Shown piece by piece: positions 7,218-14,562 of a DNA stretch of 41,448 nt. Source of the stretch: a virus; IMG/VR virus record IMGVR_UViG_3300023257_000052, positions 1-41,448 of that record; one strand, given 5' to 3'. How positions within the stretch are numbered: the stretch's first letter is position 1; the number at the start of each line of letters is the position of its first letter. The notes under the pieces are model-generated. The model had not been told where the DNA came from. It did not search any database and saw only the letters and a program-made list of their open reading frames with translations. The translations under genes and the position numbers were made by a program.

Positions 7218-7334
7218 GAGTGGCGAAATGGTAGACGCTAATATGTAAGGTACACTTTTCAGGGGTATTTTGATTAAGTATGTCCTGGAGTCACACAGAA
7301 ACGTACCATACAGGTTCGAGTCCTGTCTTTATCA
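7214..7334 (+). tRNA. tRNA-like gene, Leu/Ser (type II)-like but about 30 nt too long; anticodon not assignable
   Basis: A 7-bp acceptor stem pairs GATAGAG (7214-7220) with CTTTATC (7327-7333), followed by A at 7334; CCA is not encoded. The D arm is GCG/CGC (7223-7225, 7236-7238) with loop AAATGGTAGA, as in tRNA-Leu. The T arm ACAGG/CCTGT (7310-7314, 7322-7326) has loop TTCGAGT. Between D and T arms lie 71 nt, far more than usual. No clean 5-bp anticodon stem with a 7-nt loop is found; the best options, near 7251-7269, have a mismatch. GGTAC (7249-7253) pairs with GTACC (7303-7307). It could be an unusual tRNA, one with a small insertion, or a decayed gene. Confidence 0.55.
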
Positions 7335-7336
7335 TC

Positions 7337-7420
7337 AAACAATAAGTTGAGGGGTTAATGAAAAAAGACCTGTGGATTTGGGTGGTCCAAATTAGATAAG
7401 GCGGTGTAAGCTTATTGTTT
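7337..7420 (+). ncRNA. 84-nt structured element with terminal inverted repeats
   Basis: A perfect 10-bp inverted repeat, AAACAATAAG (7337-7346) and CTTATTGTTT (7411-7420), encloses a segment with a 7-bp hairpin GATTTGG/CCAAATT (7375-7381, 7387-7393, loop GTGGT). It starts three bases after the tRNA-like gene and has no open reading frame of note. AAACAATAAG also appears just after both promoters at 5064 and 5954. It may be a small RNA or processing element; the function is unknown. Confidence 0.4.
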
Positions 7421-7467
7421 AATAAAGGATATTATAAATGAAGTGATGAATTATAAAGGAGTATGTG

Positions 7468-7803
7468 ATGAAAAAAGAAAATTTTGTGAAAATGATATGT
7501 GGTATTATAGAACAAAATAAAAAAGAACATAATTTTTGTAACGCTTTAGAACCATTTTTTGATGGTTGGTTAGTACCGCTTATAACAAGTGATTTAACAA
7601 ATGGTATAATTGATGTATTGGAATCTGAAATGGAAGATGAATATGAAACAATAAGTTGGTGGTTATATGATGCTCCTGATGCTGGTAAATGTGAAGATTG
7701 TTGTTATATTATTTTGAAAGATGATTCAAAAGTACGATTAGATACTGTAGAACAATTGTATGATTATTTATTTAGTAATAAATCTGGGGTATATGATAAA
7801 TAA
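7468..7803 (+). CDS. Hypothetical phage protein
   Basis: A 111-residue protein, ATG 7468 six bases after AAAGGAG (the GTG at 7465 is less likely). The segment YETISWWLYD, then a Cys-rich CEDCCYIILKDD and LYDYLFS near the end recall a family of small phage and prophage proteins of unknown role with a WLYE...LYDYL pattern. Acidic and soluble. No function can be given. Confidence 0.75.
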   Translation: MKKENFVKMICGIIEQNKKEHNFCNALEPFFDGWLVPLITSDLTNGIIDVLESEMEDEYETISWWLYDAPDAGKCEDCCYIILKDDSKVRLDTVEQLYDYLFSNKSGVYDK

Positions 7804-7840
7804 TTGGTATAATATGTTAAAATAATAAGAAAGGAGTATT

Positions 7841-8092
7841 ATGGAATGGTCAAAAGAATGGCCTACAAAAGAAGGCACATATTGGTTTTACGGCTATAGA
7901 TATGGAAGAATATCATGTGGCTTTAAATGTGATCCTGAATATTGTTTTGTTCGTGTTTTTAAAGCCGCTAATGGCTTAATGTTTAAAGCAGATGGCCAAT
8001 TTTTATATAAATCAGAAACCGAAGAAGCTCATTTTAAGAAATATAAATTCCCAACACCACCGATATTAAAAAAATATAAGGAAGTATTATGA
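7841..8092 (+). CDS. Hypothetical phage protein (EGxYWFYG type)
   Basis: An 83-residue protein. The N-terminus WPTKEGTYWFYGYR is of a type seen in small phage proteins (P-x-EG-x-YW). It is rich in aromatic residues and probably a small beta domain. ATG 7841 follows AAGGAG, and TATAAT at 7808-7813 upstream might be a -10 box but has no matching -35. It ends in an ATGA overlap with the next gene. Confidence 0.7.
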   Translation: MEWSKEWPTKEGTYWFYGYRYGRISCGFKCDPEYCFVRVFKAANGLMFKADGQFLYKSETEEAHFKKYKFPTPPILKKYKEVL

Positions 8093-8469
8093 TAAACGAT
8101 AAATTAATAAATTTATTAGTAAATGAAGTAAAGCATTATCATCTTAAAGCATTAGAGTCTATTACCAGAAATAGCCATATGAATTGTTATAATGGTGGTG
8201 AATTATATCAGGAAACAATAGATGCTTTGTTAGTTGATTTTGTTAATACTGTAATTCAAGGACAGGGCGGTGACTTAGGACTTTATACAGATGACTTGTA
8301 TGAAAATAATGATACAATACCATCAGAAGAAAAATATAACAATGATATATTATATCATAATGTGGTTGATAGTATGGTCAATTTTATGAATAATAAAGAT
8401 GTTTCTAAAAATGAATTACAAGAAATGGCTGATATGGCAATAAAAATTTATGAAAAACACTATAGATAA
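8089..8469 (+). CDS. Hypothetical protein
   Basis: A 126-residue acidic, mostly helical protein (LINLLVNEVKHYHLKALE... and DKLINLL at the start). ATG 8089 overlaps the previous stop (ATGA), with AAGGAAG upstream. No recognisable motif. Its last 20 bases overlap the start of the Rnl1-like ligase gene, so translation of the two is probably coupled. Confidence 0.7.
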   Translation: MINDKLINLLVNEVKHYHLKALESITRNSHMNCYNGGELYQETIDALLVDFVNTVIQGQGGDLGLYTDDLYENNDTIPSEEKYNNDILYHNVVDSMVNFMNNKDVSKNELQEMADMAIKIYEKHYR

Positions 8470-9484
8470 CATACAATATGCTGTATTACATGATATAGAA
8501 TTTCCAGACACAGTATATATACGCCAAAAGGATGATTTATTGTTATTTAATTACAGACCAAAAGTTCAATATGATAATATGTGGACTAATTTAGAAATTG
8601 CATGTCGTGGTTTGATAATAAATAAAAATACTGCAGAGATTATAGCCAGACCTTTTGATAAATTTTTTAATTGGGGTGAAAATAATAAAACAACAACATC
8701 TAAAATAAAAAATGTCACTGAAAAAATGGATGGTAGTTTGGGTATCCATTATAGATTAAAAGATAAAATGATGATATCAACAAGAGGTTCATTTGATAGT
8801 GATCAAGCATTATGGGCTACTGAGCACTTAAATAAACATCATAATATAAAAGATATACCATATAATTGGACCATGTTATTTGAAATAATTTATCCTGATA
8901 ATAGGATTGTTATAGATTACAACAAATGGTCTGGTTTAGCATTACTTGGTATTAGAGATAGATTCACCGCATCTTATATACCTTATAACATATTATATGA
9001 TATTGCTAATTTATATAAATTTAGATTACCAAAAAGGTATACATTTGATACTGTAGATGATATTATAGGTGCATCAAAAATATTACCAGCAAATCAAGAA
9101 GGATGGGTTGTTGAATTTAAAAATGGCAAAAGATTTAAATTTAAAGGTGATGAATATAAAAAAATACATAAATTAATCAGTGGATTATCTTTTAAATATG
9201 CCTTAGAATGTCATAAGTCTGGTATAATTAATAAAGCAAAAGAATCTATACCAGATGAATTTTATGGTGAATTCGATGGTTGGGTTGATACCATAACAAA
9301 TACCATAACAAATATTACAGAACATGTTAATATCTGTTATAACACAGCACCAAAGACTTCAAGAAAAGAATATGCTGTGTGGGTTAAAAAATACCATCCT
9401 GATATAGCATCATATTTATTTGCTAAGATGGACAACAAAGATATTTTACCATTAATATATAAAAAAGCTTTTAAGGAGATGTGA
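8450..9484 (+). CDS. RNA ligase, T4 Rnl1 (RnlA) family
   Basis: A 344-residue ligase. Motif I is KMDG with lysine 92 as the likely AMP acceptor. Upstream stands ARPFDKFFNWGE typical of the family, then LFEIIYPDNRIVIDY, motif IV EGWVVEF from residue 217 and motif V KFK at 230-232. T4 Rnl1 (374 residues) reseals tRNA cut by the host anticodon nuclease PrrC. Pairing with an Rnl2-like gene and a tRNA-like gene within 1.5 kb supports RNA repair. ATG 8450 lies inside the previous gene with no clear ribosome site, so coupling is likely. No polynucleotide kinase/phosphatase is in the window. Confidence 0.88.
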   Translation: MKNTIDNIQYAVLHDIEFPDTVYIRQKDDLLLFNYRPKVQYDNMWTNLEIACRGLIINKNTAEIIARPFDKFFNWGENNKTTTSKIKNVTEKMDGSLGIHYRLKDKMMISTRGSFDSDQALWATEHLNKHHNIKDIPYNWTMLFEIIYPDNRIVIDYNKWSGLALLGIRDRFTASYIPYNILYDIANLYKFRLPKRYTFDTVDDIIGASKILPANQEGWVVEFKNGKRFKFKGDEYKKIHKLISGLSFKYALECHKSGIINKAKESIPDEFYGEFDGWVDTITNTITNITEHVNICYNTAPKTSRKEYAVWVKKYHPDIASYLFAKMDNKDILPLIYKKAFKEM

Positions 9485-9485
9485 T

Positions 9486-9899
9486 ATTAAAACAACAACA
9501 AAACAATTTGAGATGTTTAAAACAGAATGTATAAAATGGATTGATTATTTTGGTTTAAAGTGTTGGCAAATACATTATGAACATGAATTACTTAATGATG
9601 CAAGAGCTGAAATAAGATATAATTGTGTTGATGGTATAGCAGTTATAATACTGAATACGGAATGGGAAGAAAATGCAAATGATAAAAATATAAAGAAGTC
9701 AGCTTTTCATGAAGTATGCGAATTGTTACTTGGTAGATTAACAAATATGGCATCAAATAGATTTGATGTTACTATAGATAATGTTGAAGAAGAAACTCAT
9801 AGAATTATAAGAACACTTGAAAATACTATTTATGTGAATTTAAAAGTAATTAAAGCTGAGATAGTATCAGATAAGAAATGGACAGGCGGAGTAAGATGA
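9486..9899 (+). CDS. Metallopeptidase-like phage protein, probably starting at AUU
   Basis: The reading frame is open from 9486. ATT there lies seven bases after AAGGAG (9473-9478) and gives MKTTTKQFEMFKTE, while the first ATG (9513) has no ribosome site. The full product would be 137 residues. FHEVCELLLGRL (H75, E76, E79 from the AUU start) resembles the zinc-peptidase helix of SprT/phage metallopeptidases but has HExxE in place of HExxH, so activity is uncertain. Another phage metallopeptidase with intact HExxH is at 25796-26263. Confidence 0.7.
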   Translation: MKTTTKQFEMFKTECIKWIDYFGLKCWQIHYEHELLNDARAEIRYNCVDGIAVIILNTEWEENANDKNIKKSAFHEVCELLLGRLTNMASNRFDVTIDNVEEETHRIIRTLENTIYVNLKVIKAEIVSDKKWTGGVR

Positions 9900-10198
9900 T
9901 GAAAAAACCTGATAAATGTTGTGGTATGGGAACATACGAGTGTCAAATACCTATGCCAATTAAAGGTAGAATACAAGGGATTGATTTTTGTATTGCTGAT
10001 ATTGTGGCTGCTTTAAATGCTGCAAATATTATAACAGTAGCAAGTTGTTGTGGACATGGTAAAATACCGGCAAGGATTGATTTAGAGGATGGTAGAGAAA
10101 TTATGATTTATAGTACTTGTTATTATCCTGTAGGGCTAAATATTAACGATCCTGATGGAAACCGTCCTGATGATTTTATAGAGGAGAAAAATAAATGA
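9896..10198 (+). CDS. Hypothetical phage protein with CCGHG motif
   Basis: About 100 residues. It starts at ATG 9896 or 9899 after GGAG; 9896 overlaps the previous stop. The phrase IDFCIADIVAALNAANIITVASCCGHGK and LEDGRE recall a widespread small phage/prophage family of unknown role. The cysteines (CCGMGTYEC near the start, SCCGHG in the middle) could bind zinc. It ends in an ATGA overlap with the next small gene. Confidence 0.75.
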   Translation: MMKKPDKCCGMGTYECQIPMPIKGRIQGIDFCIADIVAALNAANIITVASCCGHGKIPARIDLEDGREIMIYSTCYYPVGLNINDPDGNRPDDFIEEKNK

Positions 10199-10368
10199 AA
10201 CCTAAAATGGCAAGAAGATTTTTAAGTCGAAATCAATGGAAAATTGTAGTAGCAAAACTTGATGATGATTGTAATAAAACTGGTAAATCATTGTTAAAAC
10301 ATGAAAAACTTTGTAAAGAAGTAATGATAAAACATTGGAAAGAAGTTCTTGAAAAGGAAAAGGAATAA
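10195..10368 (+). CDS. Small basic protein
   Basis: A 57-residue, lysine- and arginine-rich helical protein (MKPKMARRFLSRNQWKIVVA...). Its ATG lies within the preceding TGA (ATGA) behind GAGGAG, and it stops two bases before the next ATG. The tight packing is the main support. It may bind nucleic acid; no family is recognised. Confidence 0.6.
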   Translation: MKPKMARRFLSRNQWKIVVAKLDDDCNKTGKSLLKHEKLCKEVMIKHWKEVLEKEKE

Positions 10369-10370
10369 AA

Positions 10371-10607
10371 ATGACAACAAATAATCATACACCACCAATA
10401 AAAATAACAGAACGAAAAAATTGTTTAATATCTATAACAGAATTAGAAAAAGCATTTACTGAATGGGACCAAAGATATAGAGATAATCCAGAACAATTTA
10501 TATCAGAAGCATGCCATTTGTTAAAAGAAAATGCTAAAACTTATGGAGAAAAATGTGCTCCATATTTTATGAGTATAATAAATGAAATAAAACAAGGAAT
10601 AATATGA
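10371..10607 (+). CDS. Hypothetical protein
   Basis: A 78-residue protein with a disordered N-terminus (MTTNNHTPPIK) and a helical body (ELEKAFTEWDQRYRDNPEQF). ATG 10371 follows AAGGAA. It ends in an ATGA overlap with the HAD phosphatase gene. No known motif. Confidence 0.65.
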   Translation: MTTNNHTPPIKITERKNCLISITELEKAFTEWDQRYRDNPEQFISEACHLLKENAKTYGEKCAPYFMSIINEIKQGII

Positions 10608-10921
10608 TAATATATTGTGATATTGATAACACTATATGTTTTGAAGATAGAGAAGGTAAACATTATAATTCAGATCCTAAACCTAATAATATAAAAAAGA
10701 TTAATGATTTATATGATGAAGGTCATATTATAATCTATTATACTGCTAGGGGTACTGTAACTAAAATAGATTGGAAAGAAAAAACTTTAAATCAATTTAA
10801 AGAATGGGGTGTAAAGTATCATGATTTGGTACTATATAAACCATATTATGACTTATGGATAGATGATAAAGCTGTTAATATAGATTGTAAAGAATGTATG
10901 AAAAGACTTGAAAAGGTATAG
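10604..10921 (+). CDS. HAD-superfamily phosphatase-like protein
   Basis: A 105-residue minimal HAD domain without a cap. Motif I is DIDNT (D6, D8). Motif II is the threonine in YYTARG (T47). Motif III/IV is KPYYDLWIDDKA (K79, D87, D88). This matches the small capsule-biosynthesis/polynucleotide-phosphatase-like HAD proteins found in phages. The substrate may be a sugar phosphate or a nucleotide; an RNA-end phosphatase role beside the RNA ligases is conceivable but not shown. ATG 10604 follows AAGGAA. Confidence 0.82.
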   Translation: MIIYCDIDNTICFEDREGKHYNSDPKPNNIKKINDLYDEGHIIIYYTARGTVTKIDWKEKTLNQFKEWGVKYHDLVLYKPYYDLWIDDKAVNIDCKECMKRLEKV

Positions 10922-10954
10922 GTAATAAAATAAATAAAATTGCACAGGAGACTT

Positions 10955-11854
10955 ATGATAGATAAAAGCAATGTAGTAACCAATGTAGTAAATGGGCATG
11001 TAATGTATTTGTTAAAAAATGGTGCAGGTATCCATAGTACATTAAGAAATATGCCTACCGGAAATATGGATATTAGAGAGCCTGAATTTGCTTTCTTACA
11101 AAGAAAAGAAACTGATACAGATGCAACATTTGTTGATATTGGTGCTAATGTTGGTATTAATACATTTATTACAGCAGGAATGATCAAGAAACATAATGGA
11201 CGTGGTAAAGTTTATGCTATAGAACCCGATCCAAGAAATATAGAATTATTAAATATGTCAGTAAAAGCTAATAAATTTGATGATATAGTTAGTTCTTATC
11301 AAACTGCTATGGGTAATATTGTAGGAGATTTAACATTTTATACAGCAGATGCTACAAATCTTAATTCAACAGTACCCACTAAACATACATCTGGTAGTAT
11401 AACAGTACCATGTACTACGCTAACTGAATTTATGAAAGATAAACCATTTGAAAAACTTTTTATTAAGTCAGATACAGAAGGAGCTGAAGTAGAAATATTA
11501 GATGGTGCCATGGATTTGTTTGATAATAATTTTCCTTGTAAGATACTGATAGAAGTACATCCAGTATTCTATAACAAAGAAAGAGATTTTAAAAAACAAT
11601 TACATAATTTACTTGACAGAGGATTTAAAATAAAGTATGTTGCAAGTGCGGCTGTTGCTGTACCTGATAAATTTAAAGAGCATGGATATAAGCCAATAAA
11701 GGTTTTTCCATCAGGTAAATTTAGTAGAGGTGTTTATGATAACATTAAGCAAGATCATGCTATAGAATTTGCGTCAGGTATATTTAATCAACCTGTTAAT
11801 GGTACAGAAGTATCACCAAAAATTGTAAGATCAATATTAATAGAAAGGTTATAA
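10955..11854 (+). CDS. FkbM-family methyltransferase
   Basis: A 299-residue protein; ATG 10955 is chosen because CAGGAG lies four bases upstream. The SAM-binding loop is FVDIGANVGINT (residues 59-70), followed by YAIEPDPRN and, in the C-terminal half, FIKSDTEGAEVEILDGA, the hallmark of FkbM enzymes. These usually O-methylate sugars or small molecules. With NeuB and the glycosyltransferases elsewhere in the window it fits glycan tailoring. The last about 80 residues extend beyond the core fold. Confidence 0.85.
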   Translation: MIDKSNVVTNVVNGHVMYLLKNGAGIHSTLRNMPTGNMDIREPEFAFLQRKETDTDATFVDIGANVGINTFITAGMIKKHNGRGKVYAIEPDPRNIELLNMSVKANKFDDIVSSYQTAMGNIVGDLTFYTADATNLNSTVPTKHTSGSITVPCTTLTEFMKDKPFEKLFIKSDTEGAEVEILDGAMDLFDNNFPCKILIEVHPVFYNKERDFKKQLHNLLDRGFKIKYVASAAVAVPDKFKEHGYKPIKVFPSGKFSRGVYDNIKQDHAIEFASGIFNQPVNGTEVSPKIVRSILIERL

Positions 11855-11857
11855 AAA

Positions 11858-12025
11858 ATGAAAAAAATTTGTATATATTTGGGAATGATTATATTTTTAG
11901 GTTTTTTTATTTACGGGGGTTATTGGATCGCAAAAACAGTAAGTTATAAATTATTTTATAAGAATATGGTTCAAAATTCTATAATAGAAATGGTTAAATC
12001 TGAATCATTAAAAGAGGTACTATGA
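11858..12025 (+). CDS. Small single-pass membrane protein
   Basis: A 55-residue protein: lysines at 2-3, then a hydrophobic segment (ICIYLGMIIFLGFFIYGGYWIA split over residues 4-25), then a short polar tail. ATG 11858 follows AGAAAGG. It ends in an ATGA overlap with the next gene. Its start resembles that of the secreted protein at 12896. The function is unknown. Confidence 0.65.
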   Translation: MKKICIYLGMIIFLGFFIYGGYWIAKTVSYKLFYKNMVQNSIIEMVKSESLKEVL

Positions 12026-12276
12026 ATAAAATAATATCAGAAGAAAGTATTGCTAAAGCATTCAAAACATTAAAATTAGCAATGGAACAAGATGAACCAT
12101 CAGTCCAAGGTTCTTATGCTCATTCATGGCATTGTAATATAGCTATGATGTGTTTTGATGCAATAGGTATGGATAAAGCAACATCTTCATTGTCATTTGA
12201 AGATGCACATAGAATAGGAAATGAAGCAGCAACAAAGTTTATGAAACTTTGCTTTGATGTTGAAACAAATGCGTAG
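12022..12276 (+). CDS. Hypothetical phage protein (SWHCNIAM type)
   Basis: An 84-residue helical protein. The phrase YAHSWHCNIAMMCFDA and AHRIGNEAATKFMKLCFDV recall a common small phage protein family of unknown function. ATG 12022 lies in the previous stop. It is one of few genes here ending in TAG. Confidence 0.72.
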   Translation: MNKIISEESIAKAFKTLKLAMEQDEPSVQGSYAHSWHCNIAMMCFDAIGMDKATSSLSFEDAHRIGNEAATKFMKLCFDVETNA

Positions 12277-12305
12277 ATAAAGAAAGATGTTTTAAGGAGA
12301 AATAA

Positions 12306-12542
12306 ATGGAAACATTTTGTCAGTTTTGGATTATAATATTTGGATGTATTTCAATATGGTTTTTATCACGCAAAGAAAAATGGAGCAGATGGGGTTTTGT
12401 TTTTGGGTTAATATCTGAGCCTGCATGGGTTTATACAGCGTTTAAACATGACCAATGGGGCATTATGTTTCTTATTCTTTGGTACACTTACTGTTGGGCA
12501 AAAGGAATATGGAATTATTGGCTGGTTGATAAAGATAAGTAA
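12306..12542 (+). CDS. Small membrane protein
   Basis: A 78-residue protein with two or three hydrophobic helices (residues about 4-20, 29-45 and 51-70), rich in tryptophan; RKEKWSRWGFVFGL lies between the first two. This pattern is common in phage genomes, where the role is unknown. ATG 12306 is five bases after AAGGAG. Confidence 0.72.
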   Translation: METFCQFWIIIFGCISIWFLSRKEKWSRWGFVFGLISEPAWVYTAFKHDQWGIMFLILWYTYCWAKGIWNYWLVDKDK

Positions 12543-12632
12543 TTAAACATGCCATAAAGACATTTAAAGGGCTCATAATAACACTCAAATGATAACTATC
12601 TTAACATGATATTCATTATTGTAAGGATGGTG

Positions 12633-12658
12633 ATTTTATAGCTATTTCAATATAAAAT
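12633..12658 (+). promoter_or_regulatory. Hairpin in the leader of the next gene
   Basis: An 8-bp perfect inverted repeat ATTTTATA/TATAAAAT with a 10-nt loop, in the 132-base non-coding gap (12543-12674) and just ahead of GAGGAAAA and ATG 12675. It may affect translation of that gene. No T-run follows, so it is not a standard terminator. Nothing else was recognised in the gap. Confidence 0.3.
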
Positions 12659-12674
12659 AGAGGAAAATTAAATA

Positions 12675-12884
12675 ATGTGTGAATTTAATAAAGAAGATGT
12701 GTTGATTGTAGCAAAAGCTGTAACAGAAAATCCTTTAAGATATGTGGATAAAGATCTTGATTCATATTGGTATTGTGAATTTTGTAATAGTAAATTGGAA
12801 GAATATTTTGGTAATCCTGATGATTTTATACATGACATTAATTGTCCTGTTCTTATTGCTCAGGATATTTTAACAAGAACATAA
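12675..12884 (+). CDS. Small zinc-finger-like protein
   Basis: A 69-residue protein with YWYCEFCN (C34, C37) followed by FIHDINCPVLIAQDIL, giving a C-x2-C...H-x3-C zinc-binding pattern of a small phage family. The last helix packs against the finger in such proteins. The role may be nucleic-acid or protein binding. ATG 12675 follows GAGGAAAA. Confidence 0.7.
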   Translation: MCEFNKEDVLIVAKAVTENPLRYVDKDLDSYWYCEFCNSKLEEYFGNPDDFIHDINCPVLIAQDILTRT

Positions 12885-12895
12885 AAGGAGTTATT

Positions 12896-13711
12896 ATGAA
12901 AAAAATTTGTTTGGCAATAATTTGTGTTATTTTTTTATGTGCAATTTCAGCCAGTGCTTTTAATCTTAAAGATAGTTTAAAAAAATTGAATAAAATGACA
13001 GGTTCAAGATCATTAGAATCGGATATTGTATTTAAAAAAACTTGTGATGATATCATTACATTTTCAAATACATCATGGGATATGTCATATAATGATATTA
13101 AAAAAATATTATTGAAAAAAAATTATGATATAAGAATAGAAAGTCAGGATTTATATAAAATGAATGGCCATGTTCGTTATTATGATAAGTATTATATAGA
13201 ATCTACTAATGGATTTTATTTTCCAGGCACAACTAGTATAGATGATAGATTTGTTGGTTTTGATTCAGGACATTTAAAATTATATCCATATAGTGGAAAT
13301 CCAATATTAAGACAAGATTATATGATTTTTAACACTAACACTACTCTTTTTAGTGGTGGTAGTTTTCATTTTTCACAAAAAACAAAAAAATTATTGTTTA
13401 TACATATTTTTGGTTGTAATAAAAATCTTAATCTTGTTAAAAATAAATTTAATAAAAAATATGGTGAAGGCGTTCTAATATTAGAACCTGTATATAATAT
13501 GTTTGGAAAAAACATTAGTCAGACTTATCATATTTATAAATGGGGTAATAATAAAACTTCTGTAATATTAATAAATAACGATGAAAGATTTACATTAATA
13601 TATCTTAATTATGATAATCTTAAAGATTTAACAGCTAAGTATGTTATTTTTTTAGAAAAAATACATCAAAAAGTTAAAGATGATGTTAAAAATAATATGG
13701 AATCATTTTAA
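12896..13711 (+). CDS. Secreted or periplasmic protein of unknown function
   Basis: A 271-residue protein starting at ATG 12896 behind AAGGAG. It begins with a clear signal peptide: lysines, the hydrophobic run ICLAIICVIFLCAIS, and a cleavage-type SASA before FN at about residue 21. The mature part is basic with many Asn and Lys and repeated Tyr; WDMSYNDIKKIL near residue 61 resembles short motifs in bacterial exported proteins. No family assigned. A phage-encoded exported protein suggests action on the host envelope, for example on entry by other phages or in lysis control. Confidence 0.75.
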   Translation: MKKICLAIICVIFLCAISASAFNLKDSLKKLNKMTGSRSLESDIVFKKTCDDIITFSNTSWDMSYNDIKKILLKKNYDIRIESQDLYKMNGHVRYYDKYYIESTNGFYFPGTTSIDDRFVGFDSGHLKLYPYSGNPILRQDYMIFNTNTTLFSGGSFHFSQKTKKLLFIHIFGCNKNLNLVKNKFNKKYGEGVLILEPVYNMFGKNISQTYHIYKWGNNKTSVILINNDERFTLIYLNYDNLKDLTAKYVIFLEKIHQKVKDDVKNNMESF

Positions 13712-13712
13712 A

Positions 13713-14171
13713 ATGATTAATACTATTTATGGGGATCTAATTGAAAAGGCAAAAAATGGTGAATTTGATGTAATAATTCACGGTTGTAATTGTTTTTGTA
13801 CTATGGGTGGTGGGATAGCAAAAACAATTAAAAATGAATTTATAGAAGCATTTAATGCTGATAGAAAAACAATAAAAGGATCTAAAGATAAATTAGGTAC
13901 TTGCTCATTTGCAAATATAGAAAGAAATGGATTTAATTTTATTGTAGTTAATGCATATACTCAATTTAATTATGGGTATGGTAAAATGGCTGATTATGAT
14001 GCAATAGAACAGTGTATGAAATGGATTAAAGATAATTTTAAAGGGAAACGATTTGGTCTACCACTTATAGGTGCTGGTTTAGCTGGTGGTGATTGGAACA
14101 AAATTTTACAAATTATTAATGATGTGTTAGGTGATGAAGATATTACTATAATAAAATATAAAAGGATATAA
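13713..14171 (+). CDS. Macrodomain protein (ADP-ribose/Appr-1-p processing)
   Basis: A 152-residue macrodomain. The ligand-binding phrases are HGCNCFCTMGGGIAKTIK (from residue 23) and, near the C-terminus, LPLIGAGLAGGDW. The most likely activity is removal of the phosphate from ADP-ribose-1-phosphate or hydrolysis of ADP-ribose esters. ADP-ribose phosphates come from NAD-dependent RNA 2-phosphate removal and from toxin action, so the enzyme could serve RNA repair with the two ligases or oppose host ADP-ribosylation defence. ATG 13713 is the start that aligns with the family; there is no strong ribosome site. Confidence 0.85.
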   Translation: MINTIYGDLIEKAKNGEFDVIIHGCNCFCTMGGGIAKTIKNEFIEAFNADRKTIKGSKDKLGTCSFANIERNGFNFIVVNAYTQFNYGYGKMADYDAIEQCMKWIKDNFKGKRFGLPLIGAGLAGGDWNKILQIINDVLGDEDITIIKYKRI

Positions 14172-14172
14172 T

Positions 14173-14550
14173 ATGTCAGATTTAATAATAAAATCAACTG
14201 ATATTGCTGAACGTATTAGATTAAATGTACAGCAAAGTCTTATAAATATTGTGCCAACAGAACAATGGGATAAAGTAATTAAAGAAACCATTGATAATTA
14301 TATAACAACAGATTTACCGAATATTATTAAAATTGAAGTTCAAAAGAAATTTAAATCTATTATAAAAGAGTATTTAAATTCACCAGAATTTAATGTTGTA
14401 TATGGAAATAATGGAAAAATTATGGCAAGTAAGGCTGTGAAAGAAATGATGAAAGAAATGTCTGGTGATATATTAGCTTCATTATTTGGTGGTGCAATAC
14501 AACAAGCAGTTGATTCAGTTAAATATAATTTACAAAATTATGGTCAATAA
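14173..14550 (+). CDS. Hypothetical helical protein
   Basis: A 125-residue helical protein (ADIAERIRLNVQQSL-like amphipathic start; VKEMMKEMSGDILASLFGGAIQQAVD near the end). ATG 14173 follows AAAGGAT directly after the macrodomain gene. No cysteines or catalytic motif. The function is unknown; it may be structural. Confidence 0.7.
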   Translation: MSDLIIKSTDIAERIRLNVQQSLINIVPTEQWDKVIKETIDNYITTDLPNIIKIEVQKKFKSIIKEYLNSPEFNVVYGNNGKIMASKAVKEMMKEMSGDILASLFGGAIQQAVDSVKYNLQNYGQ

Positions 14551-14562
14551 AAGGAGGATAAA

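Noticed and set aside
7239-7309. Group I intron in the tRNA-like gene
   Set aside because: The extra sequence is only about 30 nt more than a type II tRNA has. Group I introns need well over 150 nt for their core; no P3/P7 elements are seen.
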